A stretch of 64,000 nt of DNA from the NCBI RefSeq assembly GCF_019355555.1, contig NZ_CP072141.1:3032001-3096000 (forward strand), given 5' to 3'. The translations under genes and the position numbers were made by a program. Of the stretch, positions 40,243 to 50,805 are shown piece after piece. This stretch comes from Rhizobium sp. L51/94. GTDB taxonomy: Bacteria > Pseudomonadota > Alphaproteobacteria > Rhizobiales > Rhizobiaceae. Every line of letters starts with the position of its first letter. Position 1 is the first letter of the stretch. The notes beneath the pieces were generated by a model. That model made no database searches, was not told the DNA's origin, and saw only the letters and a program-made list of their open reading frames with translations.

Positions 40243-41199
40243 TCATGCGGACCAGGGAGCAAACTCGGGTGCGTTGACGGCGACGAAGTCGCGCGCTGCC
40301 GGCCGGCGGCGCGGCACGGACGTCTCGACAACTTCATAGGCAGACGTGTCGCTGAGGAGTGCCTTCAGTGCGTTGGCATTCATCTTGTGGCCACCGCGGT
40401 ACGAGCGGTAGCAGCCGATGAACTGCGTGCCGGCAAGGGCAAGATCGCCAACAGCATCGAGCGTCTTGTGACGCACGAACTCGTCCTTGGCATAGCGCAG
40501 GCCCTCGACATTGATGACCGTGTTGTCGTCTGAGATGACGACCGAATTTTCCAGCGACGAACCGAGCGCATGACCGGATGCCCAGAGACGCTCGACATCG
40601 CGCATGAAGCCAAAAGTCCGGGCGCGCGACAGTTCTTTCTTGAAGGTCTCGGCGTTCAGGTCGCCTTCCCACTTCTGGCGGCCGATCAGCGGGCAATCGA
40701 AATCGATTTCGACTTCGAAGCGCGTGCCGTCATAAGGGCGGAACTCGCACCATGAGCCACCCGATTCGATGCGAACCGGCTTGACGATGCGGATGTAGCG
40801 GCGCTTGACGCCGAGTGGCACGATGCCGGTCTGCTCGAAAGCTTCGATGAACGGATACGAGCTGCCATCCATGATCGGCATCTCGGCGCCCTGGACTTCG
40901 ACCACAACGTTGTCGAGGCCGATGGCATAGATTGCCGCCATGACATGCTCGACGGTCGCGACAGAACGGGCAGCCGAAAAGCCGAGAACGGTGCACAGAT
41001 CGGTGTTGCCGACCTGCGAGGATACGGCGCGAAGCTCAGTGACATCGCCGTTATCGTGGATGCGCTGGAAAACGACGCCGGTGTCGGCTTCGGCAGGAAG
41101 AAAGGTGATCGACACGTTGGCGCCGGAATGAACGCCGATGCCGGAGAGTGTGACGGGGGCTGCAACAGTTGTCTGAAAACCCAGCAATCCAATTGCCAT
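40243..41199 (-). CDS. lpxC: UDP-3-O-acyl-N-acetylglucosamine deacetylase
   Basis: 318 residues. First committed step of lipid A synthesis. Zinc ligands are in VEHVMAAIYAIGLDN (His), and HKTLDAVGDLALAG (His-x3-Asp); the catalytic His is in SYRGGHKMNANALK. The start ATG 41199 gives MAIGLLGFQTTVAAPVTLSGIGVHSG, a normal N-terminus. It follows ftsZ in many Gram-negative dcw clusters. A 302-bp gap and terminator separate it from ftsZ. Confidence 0.96.
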   Translation of the reverse strand: MAIGLLGFQTTVAAPVTLSGIGVHSGANVSITFLPAEADTGVVFQRIHDNGDVTELRAVSSQVGNTDLCTVLGFSAARSVATVEHVMAAIYAIGLDNVVVEVQGAEMPIMDGSSYPFIEAFEQTGIVPLGVKRRYIRIVKPVRIESGGSWCEFRPYDGTRFEVEIDFDCPLIGRQKWEGDLNAETFKKELSRARTFGFMRDVERLWASGHALGSSLENSVVISDDNTVINVEGLRYAKDEFVRHKTLDAVGDLALAGTQFIGCYRSYRGGHKMNANALKALLSDTSAYEVVETSVPRRRPAARDFVAVNAPEFAPWSA

Positions 41200-41501
41200 T
41201 TACGTTCTGCCTTATCATCCTGCACCGAACCGACTTGCTTTTGAGAGACTGCGATGTCGTGGTTCGGTCTGTTACTTGGCACGAAATTCAAAGTTGATCC
41301 GAAGAGCGGATGCGATTCCGTAGTGCGCTTGGTATCTACATACGCGCCACGCCGCGGCAAACCAAATCACTGTTTCTTTCGCAATGTAACGGAATCAGGT
41401 CACTGAAATTCCTAGGTAATTTCGCGCGGCACAGGCCAGATAAAACATAACCCCCGGAGCAGATATCTGCGCCGGGGGCCAAAGTTTGCGGGGCTGCCGG
41501 A
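41200..41501. other. Intergenic region between ftsZ and lpxC
   Basis: 302 bp. It holds the ftsZ terminator (41442-41479) and presumably the lpxC promoter. No open frame with protein-like features is seen. Confidence 0.6.
41442..41479 (-). terminator. Terminator after ftsZ
   Basis: On the minus strand CCCCCGG and CCGGGGG form the outer stem around the inner palindrome GCAGATATCTGC, followed by TTATGTTTTA. It ends the ddl-ftsQ-ftsA-ftsZ unit. Confidence 0.75.
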
Positions 41502-43241
41502 TCAGTTCGACTGACGGCGCAGGAATGCCGGGATCTCGAGCTGGTCGTCTTCATTGCTCATGCGCGGCTGTGGCTGCTGGCGACCGTGATCGTCAAGCTG
41601 GCCGCGACGCGGAGCATAGAGGCTGGCCTCTGCGGACAGCGGCCGGCGCTGCTGCGAAGCCGCAGTCGGTGCCGGAGCGGTCATGTCGGCGGAAACATCG
41701 TCCTCGTCGCGACGACCAAGCGAATTGGTGATTCGCTTCAGCAGACCCATCGGGCCGCGTTCTTCGGCAGCGGCATGGTTCGGCTGTGCACGATGATCCA
41801 TCTCGGCTTTGACGACCGGAGAGAAATCCTCGACCTTTGGCATGCGGACCGCTTCCGCGGTCTGGCGGACCATCGGATCCTGGCGCATCGGTGCAGGCTG
41901 CGGAGCCTGCATGACGGGCTGCTGCATGACCGGAGCCGGCTGCGGTGCGGGTGCCGACTGACGCAGCACCGGTGCTGCGGCTTCCGGGGCTGCGAAGATA
42001 CGGCTCTGCGGGCGGAAGGTTTCTTCCTGCATCACAGGCTGCTGGACCGGCTGGGGAGCTGGCGCAACCTGGCGGGTGGTCAGCATTTCCAGTTCGCGTT
42101 CCATGTCGGCTTCCGCCATGCGGATCGTCTGGGCGATAGGATCGGCAGCCTTTGGTGCCTGCGCGACATAGGCAGGCTGAGCAGCGGCCGGTGCCGGGGC
42201 AACGGCCGCAGAAGGACGGACAATCGGCTTCGGTGCGGAGCGGAGTTCCATGTTCCGTTCGGCTGTCATGTTCATCGCACGGTCGATGCCGGTGGCAACG
42301 ACGGAGACGCGGATGATGCCTTCGAGCGATTCGTCGAACGTTGCGCCGAGGATGATGTTGGCGTCCGGATCGACTTCCTCACGGATGCGGGTCGCAGCTT
42401 CGTCGACTTCGAACAGCGTCAGGTCACGGCCGCCGGTGATCGAGATCAGCAGGCCCTGTGCACCCTTCATAGAGGTTTCGTCGAGCAGCGGGTTGGCGAT
42501 CGCAGCTTCTGCAGCCTGCATGGCGCGGCCGTTGCCCGATGCTTCGCCGGTGCCCATCATTGCACGGCCCATTTCGCGCATGACGGAACGAACGTCGGCG
42601 AAGTCGAGGTTGATGAGACCTTCCTTGACCATCAGGTCGGTGATGCAGGCAACGCCCGAATAGAGAACCTGGTCGGCCATGGCGAACGCATCGGCGAACG
42701 TCGTTTTGTCGTTGGCGATCCGGAACAGGTTCTGGTTCGGGATGACGATCAGGGTGTCGACCGACTTCTGCAGTTCCTGGATACCCATTTCGGCCAGACG
42801 CATGCGGCGTCCACCTTCGAAGTGGAACGGCTTGGTGACGACGCCAACCGTCAGGATGCCCTTGTTGCGGGCGGCCTGGGCGACGACGGGAGCAGCACCG
42901 GTGCCCGTACCACCGCCCATGCCGGCGGTGACGAAGCACATATGCGTGCCCTGCAGGTGATCGACGATCTCGTCGATGCACTCTTCAGCGGCAGCGCGGC
43001 CGACTTCCGGCTGCGAGCCGGCGCCGAGGCCTTCCGTGACGTTGACGCCGAGCTGGATGATCCGCTGTGCCTTGGTCATGGTCAGCGCCTGCGCATCTGT
43101 ATTGGCGACCACGAAGTCGACGCCCTGGAGGCCGGCTGTGATCATGTTGTTGACGGCATTGCCGCCACCGCCACCGACACCGAACACGGTGATGCGGGGC
43201 TTAAGCTCGGTGATATCTGGCTTCTGCAGCTTGATCGTCAT
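41502..43241 (-). CDS. ftsZ: Cell division protein FtsZ (long alphaproteobacterial form)
   Basis: 579 residues; E. coli FtsZ is 383. A GTP-binding tubulin-like core with signature [16 protein letters not shown] and catalytic T7 loop [11 protein letters not shown] occupies about residues 1-320. A long Pro/Ala/Gln-rich disordered linker follows, then the conserved C-terminal peptide ([14 protein letters not shown]) that binds FtsA and other anchors. It forms the cytokinetic ring. The linker of about 230 residues is typical of Rhizobiales. It lies 98 bp downstream of ftsA and ends in its own terminator. Confidence 0.97.
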   Translation of the reverse strand: MTIKLQKPDITELKPRITVFGVGGGGGNAVNNMITAGLQGVDFVVANTDAQALTMTKAQRIIQLGVNVTEGLGAGSQPEVGRAAAEECIDEIVDHLQGTHMCFVTAGMGGGTGTGAAPVVAQAARNKGILTVGVVTKPFHFEGGRRMRLAEMGIQELQKSVDTLIVIPNQNLFRIANDKTTFADAFAMADQVLYSGVACITDLMVKEGLINLDFADVRSVMREMGRAMMGTGEASGNGRAMQAAEAAIANPLLDETSMKGAQGLLISITGGRDLTLFEVDEAATRIREEVDPDANIILGATFDESLEGIIRVSVVATGIDRAMNMTAERNMELRSAPKPIVRPSAAVAPAPAAAQPAYVAQAPKAADPIAQTIRMAEADMERELEMLTTRQVAPAPQPVQQPVMQEETFRPQSRIFAAPEAAAPVLRQSAPAPQPAPVMQQPVMQAPQPAPMRQDPMVRQTAEAVRMPKVEDFSPVVKAEMDHRAQPNHAAAEERGPMGLLKRITNSLGRRDEDDVSADMTAPAPTAASQQRRPLSAEASLYAPRRGQLDDHGRQQPQPRMSNEDDQLEIPAFLRRQSN

Positions 43242-43339
43242 GGTACCGTTCCTTCTTGTCTATGACCGCGTCGCCACGCCAGCCAATTCACTCAATGTGC
43301 TCGCCCGTGCCGGAAGGCATTGCCGCCCGGCCCGGAAAC

Positions 43340-44671
43340 TCAAAAACTTTCTTTCAGCCACTGCCCGACCCGGGCAATGCGGCTGTTGTTGCCGCCGAGC
43401 GACGAAAGCAGACCGCTGCCGCCCATATGCGTTTCCAGATCCGCCACCTGCGGATAGATCATCAGGCCGACCGCCGTCGAAAAGGCAGGTCCCTTGGCTG
43501 CCGTCGGCAGGCCGGAAATGCCCATCGGGCGGCCGATGCGGACGTTCCGCGCGAGGATATGGCGCGCCACTTCCGGCAGGCCGGTCAGCTGGCTCGCACC
43601 ACCCGTCAGCACGACGCGCTTTCCGACGATCGGGCTGAAGCCCGAGCGCTGGATACGGTCGCGGATCAGCTCCAGCGTTTCCTCGATACGGGCGCTGACG
43701 ATGCGCGATACCAGCGCACGCGGCACCTGGGTCGGCTGGTCGCGGTCATCCTCGCCAATTGGCGGGATGGAAATCATTTCGCGGTCGTCGCCCGGATTGG
43801 GCAGCGCCGAAGCGTGCACGACCTTCAGCCGTTCTGCGTCCTCGATACGGGTCGACAGGCCACGGGCCAGATCGGTCGTGACGTGATGACCGCCGATGCT
43901 GACCGCATCCGTGTGCACGAGCTTGCCTTCGGCAAACACCGAGATCGTAGTGGTGCCGCCGCCCATGTCGATGGCGGCGCATCCGAGTTCGACCTCGTCG
44001 TCGACCAGGGCAGCCAGACCGCTGGCATAAGGCGTTGCCACCATGCCCTCGACCGACAGGTGGGCACGGTTGACGCTGAGTTCGAGATTGCGCAATGCCG
44101 AGCGCTCAGCCGTCACCACATGCATGTCGACGCCAAGCGCGTCGCCGAACATCGCCAGCGGATCGCGAACGCCGCGCTCGCCGTCGAGCGAGTAGCCCGT
44201 CGCCAGCGAATGCAGGATGGCACGATCCTGGCGCAGCGATTGCTGGCAGGCGGCCGTCAGGACCTTCTTCAGATCGGTGGCTTCGACTTCCTGACCGCCG
44301 AGATCGATGGTTGCCGTATAGATGTCGCTTCCGAGGCGACCGGCCGAGACGTTGACGATCAGGCTCTCGACCGTCAGGCCCGCCATTCGCTCGGCAGCGT
44401 CGACCGCAAGGCGGATGACGCCTTCGACTGCATCGAGATCGGCGATGACGCCCGTCTTGATGCCGCGTGAGCGCTGGTGGCCGATGCCGATGATTTCGAT
44501 GTTGTGCGTGCGGCCGGGAAGAACCTGCGTTTCCTCGCGCGGCGTCAGCCGACCGATCATGCAGACGATCTTCGTCGAGCCGATGTCGAGCACGGAGACG
44601 ATATGCGAGCGCTTCGACGAAAGCGGCTTCAGGCGCGGCAAGCCGAAATGGGACGAACCGAATAAGCTCAT
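43340..44671 (-). CDS. ftsA: Cell division protein FtsA
   Basis: 443 residues. An actin-like ATPase that tethers FtsZ to the membrane. SVLDIGSTKIVCMIGRL is the phosphate-1 region; AAIDMGGGTTTISVFAEG is phosphate 2; VVLTGGASQLTGL is the adenosine motif. The C-terminus VGQWLKESF is the amphipathic membrane-targeting helix. It overlaps the end of ftsQ by 4 nt (ATGA). Confidence 0.96.
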   Translation of the reverse strand: MSLFGSSHFGLPRLKPLSSKRSHIVSVLDIGSTKIVCMIGRLTPREETQVLPGRTHNIEIIGIGHQRSRGIKTGVIADLDAVEGVIRLAVDAAERMAGLTVESLIVNVSAGRLGSDIYTATIDLGGQEVEATDLKKVLTAACQQSLRQDRAILHSLATGYSLDGERGVRDPLAMFGDALGVDMHVVTAERSALRNLELSVNRAHLSVEGMVATPYASGLAALVDDEVELGCAAIDMGGGTTTISVFAEGKLVHTDAVSIGGHHVTTDLARGLSTRIEDAERLKVVHASALPNPGDDREMISIPPIGEDDRDQPTQVPRALVSRIVSARIEETLELIRDRIQRSGFSPIVGKRVVLTGGASQLTGLPEVARHILARNVRIGRPMGISGLPTAAKGPAFSTAVGLMIYPQVADLETHMGGSGLLSSLGGNNSRIARVGQWLKESF

Positions 44672-45600
44672 GTGTCTTGTCCCGCCTTTTTCAGAGCCTT
44701 GGTTCTCAAATCCAGCGCCGCCTGTCGGCGCACCATCGCATCCGGCGTCAGTTCCACCGTCGTGCGATCTTCGAGACGAAGGTCGACGGCAGCGATGTCG
44801 CGCGCCAGAAGGTTCTGTTCCTTGTCCAGCTTTGCCAGCTTTGCGAGCGCCTGCTGCAGGTCGTCTTCCGGCAGCTTGATGACGATGCCGCTGTCGAGAT
44901 AGAGATCCCAGCGGCGACCGGCGACACGCACAAAAGCCTTGACGTGGCTGCGAAGGTCCGGCCAGGCGGCAAACATGTCACCGACCGAAGTCGCGGCCTT
45001 CTCGGCTTCGCGCCCGACGAACAATGGCAGGGACGCAAACTTGTTGTCGCGCAGCGGCGCGATGACCGTACCGTTCTGCTCGATCAGCGAAAGCTCGGCG
45101 CCGTGCTGCCAGATACCGTAAGCGGCCTTCTCCTTGAGCTTCACCTCGATGGTCTTCGGATAGACCTTGCGAACCTCGACGTTTTCGACCCAGGGAAGGC
45201 TGGCAATCTTCTGGCGCGCGGCATCGACGTCGAGTGCGACAAGCGATGTCGTGCCATCGAGGCCGAGAAGCTGCAGGATTTCGATTTCAGAAGTCTGGTC
45301 GTTGCCCGAAACCTTGACGTCCTCGATAGCAAAGCCGGCTGCCGCCGTCGTTGCCTGGGCGACAGTCTGCGTATGACCGCCGAGCGACATGCCGTAGAGG
45401 CCTGTCGCGGCAAGGAAAGCTATGGCGGAGACAGTGCCGAGATGTGGTGGAACGTAGATGCGCCCGGAGCCGAGGCTCACCAGGAAACGCACGGCACGAC
45501 GGAGCGGCCGCGGCAGGACGAACAGGTCCTCCGGCTGATCGAACAGCACCGGAGCACGGTGCCTCGAGCGCTTCATCCTTTTGACCGTCAACGCAAACAT
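44668..45600 (-). CDS. ftsQ: Cell division protein FtsQ
   Basis: 310 residues. A short basic cytoplasmic part and one membrane helix (about residues 60-80) precede the periplasmic POTRA domain ([23 protein letters not shown]) and the FtsQ beta domain ([24 protein letters not shown]). It bridges early and late division proteins. The start ATG 45600 lies inside the end of ddl (13-nt overlap); GTG/ATG further upstream give non-family sequence. Confidence 0.94.
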   Translation of the reverse strand: MFALTVKRMKRSRHRAPVLFDQPEDLFVLPRPLRRAVRFLVSLGSGRIYVPPHLGTVSAIAFLAATGLYGMSLGGHTQTVAQATTAAAGFAIEDVKVSGNDQTSEIEILQLLGLDGTTSLVALDVDAARQKIASLPWVENVEVRKVYPKTIEVKLKEKAAYGIWQHGAELSLIEQNGTVIAPLRDNKFASLPLFVGREAEKAATSVGDMFAAWPDLRSHVKAFVRVAGRRWDLYLDSGIVIKLPEDDLQQALAKLAKLDKEQNLLARDIAAVDLRLEDRTTVELTPDAMVRRQAALDLRTKALKKAGQDT

Positions 45601-46514
45601 GACGCGTCCTCCACCATCCACCGGAGAAATTCGCCAAACGAGTAGCCGGCGTGGCCTGCCATTTCCGGCACAAGCGAAGTCGGGGTCATGCCGGGCTGGG
45701 TATTGATCTCTAGCCAGATAAGTTCACCATCCTCGGAAAAGCGGTCGTCGTAGCGAAAGTCTGATCGTGTGACTCCGCGGCAGCCGATTGCTTGATGCGC
45801 CGTTAACGCTAATCTTTGTATTTTTTGGTAAATATTTGGTGAAATTTCTGCGGGAATTACGTGTTTCGAGCCGCCTGCGACATATTTCGAGTCATAGTCA
45901 TAGAAGCTGTGTCCCTGCGGCACGATCTCGGTGACTGCCAAAGCCTTGTCGCCCATGACGCCACAGGTGAACTCGCGGCCGGCAATGTAGCGCTCGACCA
46001 GCACGTCGTCGCCGTAGCGCCATTCCGACGACGTGATAACCTGCGGCGGGTGCGCCTGGTCTTCCTTGACGATGACGACGCCGAAGCTCGAACCTTCCCG
46101 GACCGGCTTGACAACATAGGGTGCCGGCATCGGATGCTCGGACCCGAAGTCGAAACGGCTCATCAGCAATGATTCGGCAACCGGCACGCCGGCATCGGCA
46201 GCCACCAGCTTGGCGCGCGACTTGTCCATCGCCAGCGCAGACGCAGCCACGCCGGAATGGGTATAGGGGATCTGCAGGTATTCAAGCACGCCCTGGATCG
46301 TGCCGTCTTCACCGAAGGGGCCATGCAGGGCGTTGAAGACGACATCGGGCGCAAGATCGGCGAGCCGCGCCGAGATATCGCGATCGACATCGATCAGCGA
46401 GATCCGGTAGCCCTGCCCTTCGAGAGCGTCAGCGCATGCCTTCCCCGACGACAGGCTGACCGGCCGTTCCGAGGAAAAACCGCCAAACAGGACGGCTACA
46501 TGCTTCTCACTCAT
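45588..46514 (-). CDS. ddl: D-alanine--D-alanine ligase
   Basis: 308 residues. It makes D-Ala-D-Ala for MurF. ATP-grasp fold: [46 protein letters not shown], and [18 protein letters not shown] (metal and dipeptide site). The start ATG 46514 is used. Inside, codons for about residues 217-241 are unusually AT-rich, including ATA, AGA and two TTA codons, in a conserved stretch of the protein. This may hide a promoter for ftsQAZ. First gene of the ftsQAZ unit on this side of the inserted transporter. Confidence 0.95.
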   Translation of the reverse strand: MSEKHVAVLFGGFSSERPVSLSSGKACADALEGQGYRISLIDVDRDISARLADLAPDVVFNALHGPFGEDGTIQGVLEYLQIPYTHSGVAASALAMDKSRAKLVAADAGVPVAESLLMSRFDFGSEHPMPAPYVVKPVREGSSFGVVIVKEDQAHPPQVITSSEWRYGDDVLVERYIAGREFTCGVMGDKALAVTEIVPQGHSFYDYDSKYVAGGSKHVIPAEISPNIYQKIQRLALTAHQAIGCRGVTRSDFRYDDRFSEDGELIWLEINTQPGMTPTSLVPEMAGHAGYSFGEFLRWMVEDASCLR

Positions 46515-47017
46515 CGATACCCCCAAAAATACAGCTCTTTGCGACAGCACGCTTGCGCGAAGCTTTTACCGGGCGATTCCACCGGCTTCTGAATGAGCCT
46601 ATTAGAGCGTCATTATAGTTAACGAAGCGTTTACTTTGGTTAACCCGATGCATCTTTTGCCGCCACCGACCCAAAAGAATCAAAATCCCGATGGCAATTA
46701 CCCTCTTGGAATCAGAGCTTTAGATCCGTGGCAAGAGGCGCCTTCGATTTTCTTAATCCTGGACATCACCCCGGCGGGAGCCTCCGATCCGAGATATGCA
46801 ACCCCTGCGATACCGGAGTGATTGCGAGTAACGGCAGACGCGTCGCCGGTTCGACTTGAGATCCCTGCGGATCAGCCGGAGACACCCGACGATGCGGACA
46901 TTATTGTGCGACGCATCAACGATTTCGTTCGGGAAATTGCTACTTTGGCGTTTGCGCCGGTCTTAAATTGCGTTAAGGCCCGTGAAGTTGAACTTAGCAT
47001 TCCGGATTGGTAGGAAA
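46515..47017. other. Divergent intergenic region between ddl and MHS transporter
   Basis: 503 bp. It holds the CtrA-like site at 46619 and AT-rich sequence at 46600-46700. The stretch 46822-47013 is an open frame (TTG start only) reading VRLEIPADQPETPDDADIIV and more, ending 4 bp before the transporter start; it looks protein-like but has no ATG and no known family, so it is not called. Confidence 0.5.
46619..46633. promoter_or_regulatory. CtrA-like site upstream of ddl
   Basis: TTAACGAAGCGTTTA fits TTAA-N7-TTAA with one mismatch (TTTA). A further TTAACC lies 6 bp after it. It is about 105 bp before the ddl start. CtrA is the cell-cycle regulator of alphaproteobacteria, which makes control of division genes plausible; binding is not shown. 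Confidence 0.45.
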
Positions 47018-48322
47018 ATGAAACAAGCGATATCGCCATTATCGCCGGCTCCCTCGTCGCGAAACAGTGCCTCCCTGAATTCGCCGTCACGCGTTCTGCT
47101 GGCAAGCCTGATCGGCACCACCATCGAATTCTTCGACTTTTACGTTTACGCGACGGCTGCAGTCCTCGTTTTCCCGACGCTGTTCTTTCCGACCAGCGAT
47201 CCGACCACCGGCGTCCTGCAATCATTCGCGACTTTTTCAATCGCCTTCTTCGCCCGTCCTATCGGCGCCATCGTGTTCGGCCATTTTGGTGACCGCATCG
47301 GCCGCAAGGTGACGCTCGTTGCAGCCCTCATGACCATGGGCATCTCGACGGTACTGATCGGCTTCCTGCCCTCCTACGCCTCGATCGGCGTGGCCGCGCC
47401 TCTGCTGCTGGCGATCTGCCGCTTTGGCCAGGGCTTCGGTCTCGGGGGCGAGTGGGGCGGCGCGGTGCTGCTGGCGACGGAGAATGCGCCGGAGGGCAAG
47501 CGCTCCTGGTACGGCATGTTCCCGCAACTCGGTGCACCCGTCGGCCTGTTCCTGTCGTCGGCCGTCTTCTGGCTGCTGCTGCACTTCATCTCCCAGGAAG
47601 ACTTCATCACCTGGGGCTGGCGCGTGCCGTTCATCGCCTCGATCATCCTGATCGGCATCGGCCTCTGGGTCCGTCTGTCGATCACCGAGACCCCGGAGTT
47701 CAGCGAAGCCGTCGCCCGCAAGGAGCGTGTTGCCGTTCCCGTGGTCGAAATCCTGAAGAACCACAAGCGCAGCCTTGTCCTCGGCACCTTCGTGGCGCTG
47801 GCAACCTTCGTGCTCTTCTACATCGGCACGGCCTACCTGCTGTCCTACAACGTCAAGGTCCTGAAGATCAGCTTCCTCGACGCGCTTCTCGTGCAGATCG
47901 TCGCCTCGGTGTTCTTCGGCATCTTCTGCCCGATCGCCGGCAAGCTGTCGGACCGCTTTGGCCGCCGCACCGTGCTCGTCGCCACGACGGTCGCGATCGG
48001 TGTCTTCTCGTTCTTCCTGCAGACCCTGCTGACCGGTGGCCTCACCGAGATCTACATCTTCGCAGCTGTCAGCATGGCATTGATGGGGATGACCTACGGC
48101 CCGATCGGAACTGCGCTGGCAGCGCCGTTCCCGGTGGCAGTGCGCTACACCGGCGCCTCCATCACCTTCAACTTTGCCGGCATCTTCGGCGCCTCGCTGG
48201 CACCCTTTATCGCCACCTGGCTCGCCAGCAACTACGGCCTTGCCTATGTCGGCTACTATATGGCAATCGCCGCCTTCATCACGCTGATCTGCATCCTGCT
48301 CTCAGGCAACGAAGAGATCTGA
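47018..48322 (+). CDS. MHS-family (metabolite:H+ symporter) MFS transporter
   Basis: 434 residues with 12 predicted membrane helices. The MHS hallmarks are SLIGTTIEFFDFYVYATAAVLVFP and GDRIGRKVTLVAALMTMG, and GFGLGGEWGGAVLLATENAP. It carries carboxylates or similar compounds (ProP, KgtP and ShiA are members); substrate unknown. The start ATG 47018 has TAGGAAA upstream. It lies on the opposite strand between murB and ddl, splitting the dcw cluster. A strong terminator follows. Confidence 0.92.
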   Translation: MKQAISPLSPAPSSRNSASLNSPSRVLLASLIGTTIEFFDFYVYATAAVLVFPTLFFPTSDPTTGVLQSFATFSIAFFARPIGAIVFGHFGDRIGRKVTLVAALMTMGISTVLIGFLPSYASIGVAAPLLLAICRFGQGFGLGGEWGGAVLLATENAPEGKRSWYGMFPQLGAPVGLFLSSAVFWLLLHFISQEDFITWGWRVPFIASIILIGIGLWVRLSITETPEFSEAVARKERVAVPVVEILKNHKRSLVLGTFVALATFVLFYIGTAYLLSYNVKVLKISFLDALLVQIVASVFFGIFCPIAGKLSDRFGRRTVLVATTVAIGVFSFFLQTLLTGGLTEIYIFAAVSMALMGMTYGPIGTALAAPFPVAVRYTGASITFNFAGIFGASLAPFIATWLASNYGLAYVGYYMAIAAFITLICILLSGNEEI

Positions 48323-48339
48323 TCCACACAATCGCATCG

Positions 48340-48375
48340 AAAAAGGCCGCGAAACATCTGTTTCGCGGCCTTTTT
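48340..48375. terminator. Bidirectional rho-independent terminator between MHS transporter and murB
   Basis: AAAAAGGCCGCGAAAC and GTTTCGCGGCCTTTTT form a perfect 16-bp stem with a 4-nt loop. T-runs on both strands let it stop transcription of the transporter (+) and of the mur operon (-). Confidence 0.93.
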
Positions 48376-48418
48376 TTCTAACTAAGTATCGGTTCCCAGC
48401 AGGCGCTCTGCTATTTAC

Positions 48419-49393
48419 CTACTCCGTCGTCACACCATGGAACGGACGAACCTCGCGGCCATCCATGAAGGTTCCGAGCCGTTTGATTTCCCATTCCAGC
48501 TTGACGCCGGATTTCTCGAACACCTCGCGGCGAACCTGCTCGCCGAGATATTCCAGATCGTAGCCAGTCGCCTGGCCCATGTTGATCATGAAATTGCAAT
48601 GCAGCGACGACATCTGCGCGCCGCCGATGACGAGACCACGGCAGCCGGCCTCGTCGATGACTTCCCAGGCGGAAAGGCCCGGCGGGTTCTTGAACGTCGA
48701 GCCGCCGGTCTTTTCGCGGACCGGCTGAACGGTCTCGCGATGATTGCGCACGGCATCCATGTCGGCACGGATCTTGGCCTTGTCCTCGGTATAACCCTCG
48801 AACACCACATCGGTGAAGATCAGGTCGGCCGACGCTGACGAATGGCGGTAGGTGTAGCCCATGTCGGCATTGCTCAGCACATGCTTGTTGCCGCTGCGAT
48901 CAACAGCATGGACCTCGACCAGCCGGTCGCAGGTCTCGACGCCATTGGCGCCGGCATTCATGCGCGCCGCACCGCCGATCGAGCCCGGGATGCCGTAGTA
49001 GAAATGGAAACCGCCGATGCTGTTATCCATGGCCATGGCGGCGACATGCTTGTCGGGGCAGATGGCCCCCGCCTTGATACGGTTTTCCCCGGCCAGTTCG
49101 AGCGAGCCAAACCCCTTGGCAGACAGCCGCAGCACGACGCCGGGAATACCGCCGTCACGCACGAGGATGTTCGAGCCGACACCGACGACCATCAGCGGCA
49201 CTTCCGGAGGCAACAGCTTCAGGAAGGTGACGAGGTCATCCGTATCGTGGGGCTGGAACATAAGCTCCGCCAATCCGCCGGCACGAAACCAGGTGACGCG
49301 ATCCATCGGTGCATCCGGCGTCAACCGTCCGCGAATATTCTTGACGCCGTCGCCCAAAGACGCGAGCAGCTTTTCTCCATTGACCTGCTTCAT
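48419..49393 (-). CDS. murB: UDP-N-acetylenolpyruvoylglucosamine reductase
   Basis: 324 residues. It reduces UDP-GlcNAc-enolpyruvate to UDP-MurNAc using FAD/NADPH. FAD-binding motif: [46 protein letters not shown]; catalytic Ser in [10 protein letters not shown]; and [13 protein letters not shown]. Overlaps murC by 4 nt (ATGA). Last gene of the first dcw block, followed by a terminator. Confidence 0.96.
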   Translation of the reverse strand: MKQVNGEKLLASLGDGVKNIRGRLTPDAPMDRVTWFRAGGLAELMFQPHDTDDLVTFLKLLPPEVPLMVVGVGSNILVRDGGIPGVVLRLSAKGFGSLELAGENRIKAGAICPDKHVAAMAMDNSIGGFHFYYGIPGSIGGAARMNAGANGVETCDRLVEVHAVDRSGNKHVLSNADMGYTYRHSSASADLIFTDVVFEGYTEDKAKIRADMDAVRNHRETVQPVREKTGGSTFKNPPGLSAWEVIDEAGCRGLVIGGAQMSSLHCNFMINMGQATGYDLEYLGEQVRREVFEKSGVKLEWEIKRLGTFMDGREVRPFHGVTTE

Positions 49394-50805
49394 GCGGATT
49401 TACCCGAAAGGCCTTCCAGTTCCTGTGGCAACGCTGCGGCCCAATAGGTTATGCTGCCAGCCCCTAACAAAACCACAAAATCGCCCGGCTTTGCAATCTC
49501 CGCGACCATTCCGGCCAAACGATCCGGCGAAGGCAGGTAACGGGCGTCGCGATGGCCGCCGGCCTTGATGCGCGACACCAGGGCTTCCGAATCGACGCCC
49601 TCGATCGGTTCCTCGCCGGCCGAGTAGACCGGCGCGAGGAAGATGCTGTCGGCGTCGTTGAAGCAGGCGGCGAATTCCTCGAACAAGCTCGAAAGCCGCG
49701 TAAAACGGTGCGGCTGGTGAACGGCGATGATCCGGCCGGAGCACGATTCGCGCGCCGCCTTCAAAACCGCTTTGATCTCGACCGGATGATGCCCGTAATC
49801 GTCGAAGATCTTCACGCCATTCCACTCGCCGGTCAGCGTGAAGCGGCGCTTGACGCCGCCGAACGCCGCAAGGCCACGGGCTATGTCTTCGTTGGAAATG
49901 CCGAGCCGGTTGGCAACGGCAATGGCCGCGGTGGCATTGGCGATATTGTGACGGCCTGGCATCGGCAACACGAGATCCTTGATCTCGATAACCTTGCCGG
50001 TGCGGCGGCGACGGATTTCGATGTCGAACAGCGACCGCGTCCCGTCGATGCGGACATTCATGAAGCGCACGTCGGCCTGCGGGTTCTCCCCATAGGTGAT
50101 GACCTTGCGGTCCTCGATACGGCCGACGAGCGTCTGGACTTCCGGATGATCGAGGCACAGCACCCCGAAACCATAGAACGGGACATTTTCGACAAACTGC
50201 CGGAAAGCAGCCCGTACGGCATCGAAGGTGCCGTAGTGATCGAGATGCTCGGGATCGATGTTGGTGATAACGGCGACGTCTGCCGGCAGCTTCAGGAAGG
50301 TGCCGTCCGATTCGTCGGCCTCGACCACCATCCACTCGCCCTCGCCCATGCGGGCATTGGTGCCGTAGGCGTTGATGATGCCGCCGTTGATGACGGTTGG
50401 ATCGAGTCCACCTGCTTCGAGCAGCGTCGCCACCATAGAGGTCGTGGTTGTCTTGCCGTGCGTGCCGCCAATGGCAATCGCATTGCGGAAGCGCATCAGC
50501 TCGGCCAGCATTTCGGCGCGGCGAACCACTGGCAGCAGCTTTTCGCGCGCGGCGATCAGTTCCGGGTTATCCTTCCTGATGGCGGTCGAGACCACCACCA
50601 CTTCGGCTTCACCCAAGTTCTCCGCCTTGTGGCCGATGAGAACCTCGATGCCCTTGGCGCGCAGGCGCTGGACATTGGCGCTGTCCGCCTGGTCCGACCC
50701 CTGCACCTTGTGGCCGAGATTGTGCAGCACCTCGGCGATGCCGCTCATGCCGATGCCGCCGATGCCGATGAAATGTACGAGGCCGATGGCCTTAGGCAGC
50801 TTCAT
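49390..50805 (-). CDS. murC: UDP-N-acetylmuramate--L-alanine ligase
   Basis: 471 residues. Mur ligase adding L-Ala. Rossmann motif [22 protein letters not shown] motif [30 protein letters not shown] and [12 protein letters not shown] are all present. The start at ATG 50805 ([17 protein letters not shown]) is correct; the frame extends far upstream into the murG region without homology. ATGA overlaps with both murB and murG. Confidence 0.96.
   Translation of the reverse strand: MKLPKAIGLVHFIGIGGIGMSGIAEVLHNLGHKVQGSDQADSANVQRLRAKGIEVLIGHKAENLGEAEVVVVSTAIRKDNPELIAAREKLLPVVRRAEMLAELMRFRNAIAIGGTHGKTTTTSMVATLLEAGGLDPTVINGGIINAYGTNARMGEGEWMVVEADESDGTFLKLPADVAVITNIDPEHLDHYGTFDAVRAAFRQFVENVPFYGFGVLCLDHPEVQTLVGRIEDRKVITYGENPQADVRFMNVRIDGTRSLFDIEIRRRRTGKVIEIKDLVLPMPGRHNIANATAAIAVANRLGISNEDIARGLAAFGGVKRRFTLTGEWNGVKIFDDYGHHPVEIKAVLKAARESCSGRIIAVHQPHRFTRLSSLFEEFAACFNDADSIFLAPVYSAGEEPIEGVDSEALVSRIKAGGHRDARYLPSPDRLAGMVAEIAKPGDFVVLLGAGSITYWAAALPQELEGLSGKSA

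Noticed and set aside
41586..43265. 559-codon open frame opposite ftsZ
   Set aside because: Antisense shadow; the FtsZ frame carries the tubulin signature and C-terminal peptide.
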